From positions 1,240,001 to 1,304,000 of the forward strand of contig OZ231128.1 in the NCBI GenBank assembly GCA_965153355.1: a stretch of 64,000 nucleotides of DNA, written 5' to 3'. Source of the DNA: Flaccisagitta enflata (taxonomy: Eukaryota > Chaetognatha > Sagittoidea > Aphragmophora). The notes beneath the pieces are model-generated. The model ran no database searches. It worked only from the letters and a program-made list of their open reading frames with translations, and had not been told where the DNA came from. Both the position numbers and the translations under genes were made by a program. Shown here one piece after another: positions 35,019-43,039 of the stretch (position 1 is its first letter; every line of letters begins with the position of its first letter).

Positions 35019-35036
35019 GTTCAGTCGGGCTCACCA
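35019..35036 (-). promoter_or_regulatory. Primer-binding site, tRNA-Trp-like
   Basis: On the minus strand TGGTGAGCCCGACTGAAC starts one base after the 5' LTR. The first 13 bases differ at one position from the complement of the 3' end of animal tRNA-Trp (TGGTGACCCCGAC), recalled from memory. Confidence 0.65.
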
Positions 35037-35037
35037 G

Positions 35038-35328
35038 TGTAGATAACACTACTAGCTGGCTAGCTAGCTCTTGCGTAACTATAAGCCGGGACTCGGATCG
35101 TAACTGAATACTTGAGTCTTTCATCTATGAACTCGCAAGTTAACAGATAGAGGCGTGTGTATAGTCTGAGCAGCCTTTCTGAAGGGTTATATTTTTACCC
35201 TTCCTCACCAGCGTTGAATCTACATCAGTTTCAAGGATATAACAGCAGTCAGGGTGAATTACAAGATATGCCATAAGAGATAGCTACATCACTTTGCAGT
35301 AGGATTATATAGGAGGGTAATTGTGACA
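35038..35328 (-). repeat. 5' LTR of the CsRn1-like element, U3 truncated
   Basis: It matches positions 25475-25765 of the 3' LTR, but the remaining ~167 bp (the start of U3, with the promoter) is missing. Non-LTR sequence begins at 35329. Confidence 0.8.
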
Positions 35329-36184
35329 ATGCAGCTGCTTCTCTCGTGCTTCTATGTTTGAGGTCCGCGGTGATCGCGGCACTAGCGGCTTTGACCTTGC
35401 TTGACGGCGGGGCATGGCCTGCGTTTGGTGACCGGATGTGGGAGAGGAGAACGCAGTCGTCGTCGTCGGCGTTTGCGTCTTCCTCTTCCCCCTCGTCTTC
35501 TTCTGGACTAATTTCCTCCAGCTGACTGGGAGGAGCGGGAGGCGGTGGCGGGCGGGCGTCTGGATGATTGCGGAATTCCATTCTCTCCGCTCTGACACGT
35601 TCTGCGCTTCTCCATGCTTCCCAGTCGTTTACGATCCACCCGACGGGCTTCTTAGAGACGCCATTGCGGAAGGATGCCTGATCAAGACGTCTTCTTTTCA
35701 TAAACGCTTTCCAGGCTTCGTCGTCCTGCTTCTGCTCTTCCTGGTCTCGAGCAAACGGATCTTCGGGGTCGGGAGCTTGTTCGTCTTCGTCTAACCCTCT
35801 GCGACTGGTGGTGCGCCTTTGTTGATCCTGACGAGAGGTGTTGGGAGATCGATCCGATCCGCGAGTTGAGCAGCGAGGTTCCACTCGGGTTTCGGCGCGT
35901 GTGGAGCGAGATTCGACGCGGGGTTCGTTGCGATTGTCAGCGCGAGTATTACTGCGCTGCTCAGTGCGAGAGTCGGAGCGGCGTGGAGGATGCTCCGGGG
36001 AATCGACCGGTGTGTTGTGGCCAGCGGCTCGTCGGCTGCTTCGGCGTCTCGAGCTGTCGCGTGACGGAGGTAAGGATGGAGCGGCTGCATCCTCCTCTTC
36101 ATTGGCATTAGTGCGGCGTCTTCCTCGCTCTCTATCGCCTTCGACGTCCGTCTCCCAACTGTCTCTGTTCGGTCGCTTCGCCAT
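35249..36184 (-). CDS. Unidentified Arg/Glu/Ser-rich ORF, 3' end replaced by an LTR
   Basis: The ATG at 36184 (MAKRPNRDSWETD...) opens about 285 residues of unique sequence. These are followed by some 26 residues read from the LTR before a stop at 35249. The frame is also open upstream to 36478. The first 130 residues are rich in Arg and Ser with degenerate repeats (TRAETRVEPRCSTRG). A middle segment (KAFMKRRRLDQASFRNGVSKKPVGW...) looks folded. A proline run and an acidic stretch (PEEDEGEEEDANADDDD) follow. No family was recognised. It may be the gag or ORF1 of another retroelement, or an exon of a host gene. It is truncated by the retrotransposon junction at 35328. Confidence 0.4.
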   Translation of the reverse strand: MAKRPNRDSWETDVEGDRERGRRRTNANEEEDAAAPSLPPSRDSSRRRSSRRAAGHNTPVDSPEHPPRRSDSRTEQRSNTRADNRNEPRVESRSTRAETRVEPRCSTRGSDRSPNTSRQDQQRRTTSRRGLDEDEQAPDPEDPFARDQEEQKQDDEAWKAFMKRRRLDQASFRNGVSKKPVGWIVNDWEAWRSAERVRAERMEFRNHPDARPPPPPAPPSQLEEISPEEDEGEEEDANADDDDCVLLSHIRSPNAGHAPPSSKVKAASAAITADLKHRSTREAAALSQLPSYIILLQSDVAISYGISCNSP

Positions 36185-36479
36185 CTGAGGGTGGCAGAAT
36201 GAAAAGGGTTTTGTTTTGTGGGGGTGAGAAGACCTGCGAATAATTGCAGCATTATGTTGATCAATGGAAAATGTAGCCAAGGAACCAAACATATAAGAGT
36301 ATGGATTATTGAGTGTGATTGTCACCATGTTATTACTGGTACAAATGCCATATGGAAAGAATTCTGCAAACTGTCCAATAATAAAACAAATATCAATCCC
36401 ACAGTTTTGGTATCTTTCTGTCAAAGTTATTTTGCTGTAGGAGCATATTAGGGTGATATTGTTGGCCTGTGTGAACATA

Positions 36480-37446
36480 GTTTATGGGTGAATGTGGTAG
36501 TGGCAGTGGTTTCGTCATAGTCTGGGTATAAGTATGATACAGTTGGTGTTTGTTGAGTGATCGTGGAGTCCGAAAGGGTATCCAGTTTTCAAAAGGACTT
36601 TTGAGTTTGCTCTGTTGCTGGTAGCATCTGTTTAAGGTTGGTCATATTCGGGTTGTTATTTTGTTGTTACAGAACCACCTCGATGCTAAAGTTGGATGAT
36701 TTCTTTGAAGGGTGTTTATTATGTTGAATACCGCAATGATCTGGTGTTAAATCGGGACATTGAGTGTTCCTTCAGCGTTCTCATTTGGCATTGGTGAATC
36801 TTATTCCAGTGGCATGTGGCTCTGATGATCCATGCGACAGGCTGTGAGTCGTGAGTGAGATGATTAAGCCTCATTTTACCAGCTGCCAGGATGAGCCCGT
36901 TATACGCGTCACGTATAAGGAAGGAAAGCTAATCGTCTTATTTGTATACTACGCGAGTTGCTTTTGGATAGGGATTTATTTATGTGTTTCCAGCCCATGT
37001 CATGCACCTTGGTCAAAGTTCATAGAAACACACTTCTTTTAACTGTTCTTAGTGGTGTTTCAAAGAGGTTGTGTGAGGAGTCTCATTGGTTTCTGTGAGC
37101 ATGGAATCACTGAAGATCATTACTTCCGTTTTAGGCAGGGCATGTACACTGGCTCCCCACACTGGAGCATCAAGGTGTTTTAAGATTTCCATTCATGTCA
37201 GGACCGATTTTGTTTGAGCCTCCACCATTGTCAGCATCAGCGTGGCCAGATCATCGCTGCGCAGTGCAAATGACGTCCATGGTGTCGAATCTAGGCATCT
37301 GCAATGTAATGGTAAAGATAAATTGGGCTATTTAATTGCCGCCTTGGGGGCCCGTGCGTGATTCTCTGATTATCAGAGGTCTCACGTCCTTCAGCATTGG
37401 AATGTGCGGTTTAGAAACTTGCTATTATTTTATGGTGAGATGGAGC
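36480..37446. other. No gene recognised
   Basis: A mixed sequence with no convincing ORF, repeat or exon. It separates the ORF at 36184 from the truncated end of the non-LTR retrotransposon. Confidence 0.5.
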
Positions 37447-39345
37447 TTAAATCTTTAAGAGTTTGTAGAGGACACCGTTGTGCCATAATTTGTCGAACGC
37501 TTTTTCGAGGTCGATGAAGACGCCGATGACGTGTTGTCCCTTTTTGAAGGCGTTCGATATATCGTCAGCTAACTTTATGATCGATTCCTGCGCACTGCGA
37601 CCTTTAGCAAAACCACACTGGCGAGCGCGTCGTTTGTTGTTTTCGTCTAGGAATCTGTTGAAGGATTTTAGGTATATTTTTTCGAGGATTTTCCCCATTG
37701 TGGCGCAAAGTGAAATGGGGCGGTAATTACCACTTTTGGTCGAGTCCTTTCCTGGTTTGGGTATCATTGTTACCCAACTGAGCTTCCATGATTTCGGGAA
37801 GTATGATGTCGCTACACAGGCGTTAAAGATATTCACCAGTCTTTTAATAGCGAGGTTAGTAAAGCGTTTGAGTATGTAGTGGTCGATGCCGTCGGGGCCC
37901 GCTGCTCCGGTCGGTTTAATTGCTTTGATTAAATTGGTTGTTTCTTCTTCAGTCGTCATCATGAAGGTTCTCTCGTCATCAAATGCGATTTCGTCGATGT
38001 CGTTGCAGATTGTTGGTTCCCCTATGTCACAATAATCACTATTTAGATAGTCGTCGACGGCTTCTGTGAAGGCGTTGTCGATGCGGGGGTCGTCGTCTAG
38101 GTTGCACGTTTGCTCGAGTCGATTGGCGTGCGTCTCCACATTCTCTTGTCGATTCTGACATTTACTTCCGTCGTCTCGCGTTAAGGCTTTAAAGGATGTG
38201 CTTTTGTTGTTCCGATTCATGATTGCGTTCATTTTTTTCCATCGTTTTTTTGGACAACTCTCTTTTAATACTTCCGTTCCCTTGTGTTTGAGATGCTGTT
38301 CTTCGTCTTTTTTTATATGGCGCTTTATTTCACGTTCGAGGAAATTTGACCGTTGGCGTTCGGATGATGTGAAGTTCGCTCTATTACGAGTACGTTTCCT
38401 TATAAGACGTCGTCGTTCTGCGATTAGTGCGTTGGTTTCGGCGCTGAGTACGACGCCGTCGTTTGTTCTGAGGCGTTTGGTATGCGTTGCGTCTTTTTTC
38501 CCGCTTATGATGCACTCGGTGAAATTCACAATTTCTTCGTCGATCATTTTGGCGTCAAATCGTTGATGAAGGTTTATTTTACTTGGTCTTTCCAGGAGGT
38601 AACGGTCGATGTTCTCACGTAGTTGTTCGTCATTCACTATATCTATATACACAGATTCGTTACGTTGTTGCATTCTCAGATGTAAGGAGATCGGGAGATG
38701 ATCGCTTCCGATGGGGTCGTCGACACTGTAGCACATAAGAATTTCGTTTGCTTTTCTATTCACGAAACACATGTCGAGGACGTTATCGTCGCCACGTTTG
38801 TTGTTGATGTATGTTGGGATTTTATTTTTCACATAAGAGAGATCGTTTGATTCCGTTAGGATGCGGAGTACCTCACCACTCGTTGAGTCGAAGTTGCTTC
38901 CGAAGGAGCGTAGGCTTGAGTTGAAGTCGCCGAGTAGTATCGCCGGATGTTCCGTCCCCGCAGTGTTTGTTAAGGTGGTGATTAGCGAGTCGTCGATTTC
39001 ATCTCCGGGATGCACATATTGGGTTCCAATGATGATGTTTTTATTTCCGACCACTACTTTACAGATCATGGATTCTTTATTCCTAGTATCGATTGGAGTA
39101 ACGAAATATTTTTTTGGGATGGCCATTGCCACTCCTCCGGCGTATCTTTCACGTTTTGGGTCGTTTTTAATTATGACGTTGTGGTTCTTAAGTGTCGTTT
39201 TGTCTTCGTCTTCTACGTGGAGTCGGCAATCGTTTATAATAAAGATATCGTTTGTACATTCTTTACAATTTATTCTATTTACAAGTTGTGTCAATCTCGT
39301 GAAATTACCATTGCTATTGACGGCGGTGCATCTGATGTTATCCAT
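37447..39345 (-). pseudogene. Non-LTR retrotransposon ORF2: endonuclease and first part of reverse transcriptase
   Basis: An N-terminal APE-type endonuclease has LLGDFNSSLRSFGS and the catalytic GSDHLPISLHL. A linker leads to an RT domain with SWVTMIPKPGKDSTKSGNYR, ISLCATMGKILEKIYLKSFN, QCGFAKGRSAQESIIKLADD and motif A, VIGVFIDLEKAFDKLWH. The frame stops at 37447 just after motif A, so the YADD-type motif and the rest of RT are missing. The layout resembles Jockey/CR1-type LINEs. Loss of the 3' half with the 5' half kept is the reverse of normal LINE truncation and implies a later deletion or rearrangement. Confidence 0.85.
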
Positions 39346-39483
39346 TTTTGTTGTTGTCTTCCAGGCTGCTCGCCGACATCATCGGGATATGGACTGCCTC
39401 GACCAAAGGATCTCGGGGTCTTTGGTCTGACGATGCTTGTGTCCACGATTCTGGGATACTTGATATGGTTTTTGTGTTGATAA

Positions 39484-40136
39484 CTAGCAGATTGCCTTAT
39501 AAGTAGTGGGCATTTGACAGACATTTTTCAGCCCCATTGCCTGACCTGTGGTTGCCTGCAACTTCTTCAGTTCCTGCGGGTCCAGTTGCGGCATCATTGG
39601 CATCGTTGGCGGTGATGACCTGCTCTCTGTACCTTTCGAGCTGCCCGTCACTGTAACGGATGTCCTGACTCCCGAATCGGGGGCTTCTTGGACTTTGCTG
39701 CCGACACCTATGTGAGATTTATCAGTCACAGGTTGTATATAGCTAGCTTGTTTTCGGCTATCGTCTCCTGCCAACTTACTGGCTGCCAACCTGCTGCGGG
39801 AAGAGTTATCTGGTGCTGTGGGTGTCGCGGTATCATCGTCACTCGATTCTGAAGACGAGTCTTCCTCCTCAACTCCTTCTACATCGGATTGATCCTCATT
39901 TCCCGGATCCTTGGGGTCTTTCCAGTCCCCCATCATCGTCCCTGCGTCATTTGGGGCAATGTGTTGGGTAAATTTTGATAAGAATTCTTTGAGATTCTTA
40001 TTTTGGATGTCAAGTTTCCTTTCGATTGCGGTCATGCGTTTTTTCTGCCCCTTTTTTGTAGCCTCCTGTTGCTCTTGGAGGGCCTGTTGACCTTTCACTA
40101 GTTCGTTGACAGTTTTTTCTAGTGATGCTATTCGAG
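39484..40136 (-). pseudogene. Non-LTR retrotransposon ORF1 (coiled coil), 5' end lost at the gap
   Basis: Just upstream of ORF2 on the same strand. It opens (after the N gap) with a coiled coil (IASLEKTVNELVKGQQALQE, then TAIERKLDIQNKNLKEFLSK). An acidic Ser-rich stretch follows (SSSESSDDDTATPT), then a Pro/Ser tail. No RRM or zinc knuckle is seen. The N-terminus is missing because the LTR retrotransposon at 40147 (and the assembly gap) interrupts it. An ORF1 role as RNA-binding partner of ORF2 is inferred from position. Confidence 0.65.
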
Positions 40137-40146
40137 NNNNNNNNNN
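40137..40146. other. Assembly gap (10 N)
   Basis: Ten N bases coincide with the start of the 5' LTR. Comparison with the 3' LTR shows that 16 LTR bases, plus any target duplication, are hidden here. Confidence 1.
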
Positions 40147-40268
40147 CCTTATACCCAATTGAAACACCCTAATATTAGAATATCCTTTATAAGAATATGA
40201 GGGACCCCTATTTAATTTAGCAATTGACGTAATACACCACAAACTTTACAGATTTCTAATGCGGGTGA

Positions 40269-40276
40269 TATATAAA
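40269..40276 (+). promoter_or_regulatory. TATA box of the LTR promoter
   Basis: TATATAAA, about 60 bp ahead of the first CAG|GTAAGA donor and about 450 bp ahead of the gag ATG. The same box is present in the 3' LTR at about 51801-51808. Confidence 0.65.
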
Positions 40277-40339
40277 CGAAAATTTCTTTGGAATTTCAGT
40301 AAACCAAGAAATTCCAAAGAAATTTCGTCTTTCTTTCAG

Positions 40340-40469
40340 GTAAGAGAACATTAAGCGTACAGAATGCCCTTTATTTGTTGTTGTTTTATATATTTTTGTT
40401 AATTTTATATGAATGATAAAATTAAACAGTAAACCAAGAAATTCCAAAGAAATTTCGTCTTTCTTTCAG
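40340..40469 (+). promoter_or_regulatory. Putative intron inside the LTR
   Basis: A 43-bp block beginning CAGTAAACCAAG and ending TCTTTCTTTCAG occurs twice in each LTR. After the first copy comes GTAAGA, a good donor. The second copy ends TTTCTTTCAG, a good acceptor. Splicing would remove 130 nt from the leader (132 nt in the 3' LTR copy). Confidence 0.5.
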
Positions 40470-40493
40470 TCCGTATGACTTCAATGTCATACT

Positions 40494-40511
40494 TGGAGGC
40501 ACGGTGGTCTA
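40494..40511 (+). promoter_or_regulatory. Primer-binding site (tRNA not identified)
   Basis: TGG immediately follows the LTR end, as expected for tRNA priming (TGGAGGCACGGTGG...). The complementary tRNA was not recognised. The downstream GGTGGTCTAG resembles a tRNA-Glu A box, probably by chance. Confidence 0.45.
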
Positions 40512-40717
40512 GTAAAATCTGCGCGCCACAAGTGGCTATTCGGTCAGTTGGGCAGGAGCCCCGGCGGCGTTTCTAGGAAAAGGGATTCGACGCGGGTCTC
40601 TCCCAAAGTTCATCGATCATCGCGAAGCGGTATCGATCTTCATTTGAACAGAAACATTATCGGCGGCTCTCGCCGTCAGTGGAAAAGCCGAGGTAGGATC
40701 TTCGACTTTTTTCCAAG

Positions 40718-43033
40718 ATGTCAACCCCAGAGGAGGTAACTACAAATGAGCTTCTTCAAGAGATAGCAGACTTGTCAGCTCGAATATCACAACTGAGACC
40801 TGGTGTTTCAGCCACCATTTGGTGTCCAAAATGCTGGAGGCCTCCATCACAGCACAAAGGTGGGTCGATAAAAGGATGTAAATCAAAAACGAAAATGCCA
40901 GTTGATCAATTCACTCGTGAGTTATTACAACAGAGGAATAACCTAGTACGATGTATACGGTCTGCAGATACTGAAGGCAGACAGTCAGAGGCGATTGATG
41001 CGCTACAAAATACAGTAGAGAGACAGGCCCAGACCATCGAGTCAAATCAAGAAAGGATAAGAAGTCGTCAGGCAACTAAACAAGTCATGTTACACCTGAT
41101 GCGCAATTTGAATGACGCCTATCTAGCATTTATTACAGGCGGGAATGAGAATGAGATGAAAAGGATTTTCAAAGATGTTGACGACTTATTGGTATCACTT
41201 AACACAGAATCAAAGTCTTCGAGTGAGAATGAAGATGATGATGATGGTGATGGTGAGGATGATGATGATGGGTGGGACCACACCGGGGATCGCACAACAT
41301 GGCCCATTGATAATGCGAGTATCGTTGCAGATGGCAACAGATTGTTCCCGACAGATAACAACGGCGAGGGAGCGACGGAGGCAGGAGCAATTGGCGGCGT
41401 TGGAGCAACGAAGAAAGTACATTTCTCTTTCTCACCCGTCTTGACTCATTCGTCCAATTCGTCCAAGCAAGGCGCTGAGGCATCAGGTCAAATGACTGGA
41501 ACATCAGGTCAAACGACTGGAACATCAGGTCAAACAGGAGTAGCATCCGGTCAAAGGATAGTGAATGGAATTTTGAGACCAGCGTCATCGAATAGGTCGG
41601 TGCACGATGTACAAGCCAATACACACACAATTTCCACCCCATCTCCCAATACACACACAATTTCCACCCCATCTCCCAACCCACCCTCAACGCCGCAATA
41701 TCCAGGGTTGTTTGAAAAACCAGGGGTAGTTCTCATATTTCCTAGAGGAGGAACTTTATGTGGTGGTGAAGCTGACGCTGATAGTGTTGTGAGGGCAGCG
41801 AAAATTGTGAACGTTGATTTTAAGGAAAATATGGATGCATTGTTGTACTTGGAACAAAGACGTAAGCTAGTTGATCAGTTGTCTTGCTATTTTGGCGCTT
41901 GCCCTATGTTCACTCATTTGGGGATATTCGCCTTGAAAGCTCATGTCTTCTATAAAACGTTTCAGCCTATCTTCAAGCGCGAGGCAACGTTTTCTAGCTT
42001 TATGGCATTCGTTAAGGAATTTGAGCATCAACTCTATCCTAATTTAGACTCGATTGCGTTGGGGAGACTTCACAACCGTAAACAACAAAGCAATGAGTCG
42101 GTTTCAGAGTATTTCACAGATTATGTTGATTTGATATTCATCATTGGCAGACAAGAGGATGACTACATCCAACCTTTTTTGGCAGGATTATACAATAGAA
42201 CATTGGCGCACACAGTGTCAAACGCACAATATGAGGATGGGCAAAGAACATTGAGACGGCTTGCCAATCACGCTCAACACATAGAGGCTCAGATAAGCCT
42301 CGATAATGCATTCTTGGGGGGCAAAGATAACAAAAATAACCATCAACGCAACGTTTCGGCTTTAACCAACGCAGGTTCTCAACAAAATTCGTCGGCTTCA
42401 CATAGAGGAAGAGGCAACAATACGCAAACGAGAGGAGCACCGGCGCCACGAGGAGGAAGCGCACCAGCCGGGAGAGGATGGACGGGCGGAGCTGCAGGTA
42501 GAGGATGGACAAGCGGCGCCGGTAGAGGATGGTCAAATAGTGGCGCCGGTAGAGGTTGGTCCAATGGAAACGGCGGAGGAGGAAACTGGAGCAAGTACGC
42601 GCCGCCTAGGAGTCAGAGTTTACCACGAGGTGGTTACGCCGGAAGTGGCGCACGTGGAGGCGCCAACGCGTCGTCGGGAGCGTCGAGCGCGCAGGCGAGA
42701 GGGACGCAATCGTCATGGAAGGCGCACGTCAACGAAATTGGGGCGTCGATCTCGTCAGCGTCAGAGTCGGGGATGACGCCGGAAGGAATCCTCCTGGCAA
42801 TGAAGATGAAAAAGATGCAATTATCTGGATGCGCCGCTTGTTTAAGTAAGACGCATGTATGGAATGGATCATATGAATTTTGTCGGTCATTTTGTCCGTG
42901 TTGTGGCGTGGATTTGAGGAAAGAATGTCATATCGCCATAGAGTGTGAGGACAGACCAAAAGATAAATCTGAGGCCATCATCTTGGCCAGAGACGCTGAC
43001 AGAAACGGAGACAAAGACAGATTGCAAGCATGA
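40718..43033 (+). CDS. gag: Gag polyprotein of the young Ty3/gypsy-type element
   Basis: 771 residues from the ATG at 40718 (purine at -3) to TGA at 43031. An N-terminal Cys/His cluster (C36-x2-C39 ... C54) and a coiled-coil-like segment are followed by an acidic stretch (about 170-185). Then come Thr/Ser-rich repeats (MTGTSGQTTGTSGQT) and a retrotransposon capsid domain at about 380-540, with FMAFVKEFEHQLYP and NESVSEYFTDYVDLI. A long RGG/RGW-rich nucleic-acid-binding region (about 560-660, repeated AGRGWSN) precedes a C-terminal cysteine-rich module (CAACLSKTH ... FCPCCG ... CHIAIEC). The CCHC knuckle of most retrotransposons is replaced by this unusual cluster. It forms the particle shell in related elements. 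The stop is probably leaky (see pol). Confidence 0.85.
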   Translation: MSTPEEVTTNELLQEIADLSARISQLRPGVSATIWCPKCWRPPSQHKGGSIKGCKSKTKMPVDQFTRELLQQRNNLVRCIRSADTEGRQSEAIDALQNTVERQAQTIESNQERIRSRQATKQVMLHLMRNLNDAYLAFITGGNENEMKRIFKDVDDLLVSLNTESKSSSENEDDDDGDGEDDDDGWDHTGDRTTWPIDNASIVADGNRLFPTDNNGEGATEAGAIGGVGATKKVHFSFSPVLTHSSNSSKQGAEASGQMTGTSGQTTGTSGQTGVASGQRIVNGILRPASSNRSVHDVQANTHTISTPSPNTHTISTPSPNPPSTPQYPGLFEKPGVVLIFPRGGTLCGGEADADSVVRAAKIVNVDFKENMDALLYLEQRRKLVDQLSCYFGACPMFTHLGIFALKAHVFYKTFQPIFKREATFSSFMAFVKEFEHQLYPNLDSIALGRLHNRKQQSNESVSEYFTDYVDLIFIIGRQEDDYIQPFLAGLYNRTLAHTVSNAQYEDGQRTLRRLANHAQHIEAQISLDNAFLGGKDNKNNHQRNVSALTNAGSQQNSSASHRGRGNNTQTRGAPAPRGGSAPAGRGWTGGAAGRGWTSGAGRGWSNSGAGRGWSNGNGGGGNWSKYAPPRSQSLPRGGYAGSGARGGANASSGASSAQARGTQSSWKAHVNEIGASISSASESGMTPEGILLAMKMKKMQLSGCAACLSKTHVWNGSYEFCRSFCPCCGVDLRKECHIAIECEDRPKDKSEAIILARDADRNGDKDRLQA

Positions 43034-43039
43034 CAATTA
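43031..43039 (+). promoter_or_regulatory. Leaky stop codon context between gag and pol
   Basis: TGA is followed directly by CAATTA, a perfect match to the CAR-YYA readthrough consensus known from tobamovirus-type stops. The frame downstream is open without another stop and without an ATG until about 43346, so readthrough is the simplest way to make Gag-Pol. Confidence 0.75.

Larger units (their letters stand above)
25475..35328 (-). mobile_element. Decayed CsRn1-like Ty3/gypsy LTR retrotransposon (minus strand)
   Basis: In minus-strand order: truncated 5' LTR (35038-35328), primer-binding site, gag, aspartic protease, reverse transcriptase, RNase H, integrase, a proline/glutamine-rich C-terminal region, a polypurine tract and a 3' LTR (25475-25932). 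The order PR-RT-RH-IN is that of Ty3/gypsy. A CHCC Gag motif and a tRNA-Trp-like primer site point to the CsRn1 clade. Frameshifts at about 32.75, 28.1, 27.6 and 26.95 kb and two nested insertions (29302-32480 and 33031-33743) show the copy is dead. Confidence 0.85.
40147..40493 (+). repeat. 5' LTR (first 16 bases lost in the gap)
   Basis: Matches 51674-52022. It contains a TATA box, an internal 43-bp duplication and a possible intron. Confidence 0.95.

Noticed and set aside
35438-36288. Several overlapping ORFs of 97-165 residues
   Set aside because: Shadow frames of the charged minus-strand ORF at 35249-36184.
38198-39480. Plus-strand ORFs of 122-189 residues
   Set aside because: Shadows of the minus-strand LINE ORF2, which has clear endonuclease and RT motifs.
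40494-40530. tRNA-Glu gene or tRNA-Glu primer site after the 5' LTR
   Set aside because: Only the A-box-like GGTGGTCTAG matches; the rest of a tRNA is missing and a primer site should match the 3' end of a tRNA, not the 5' end.
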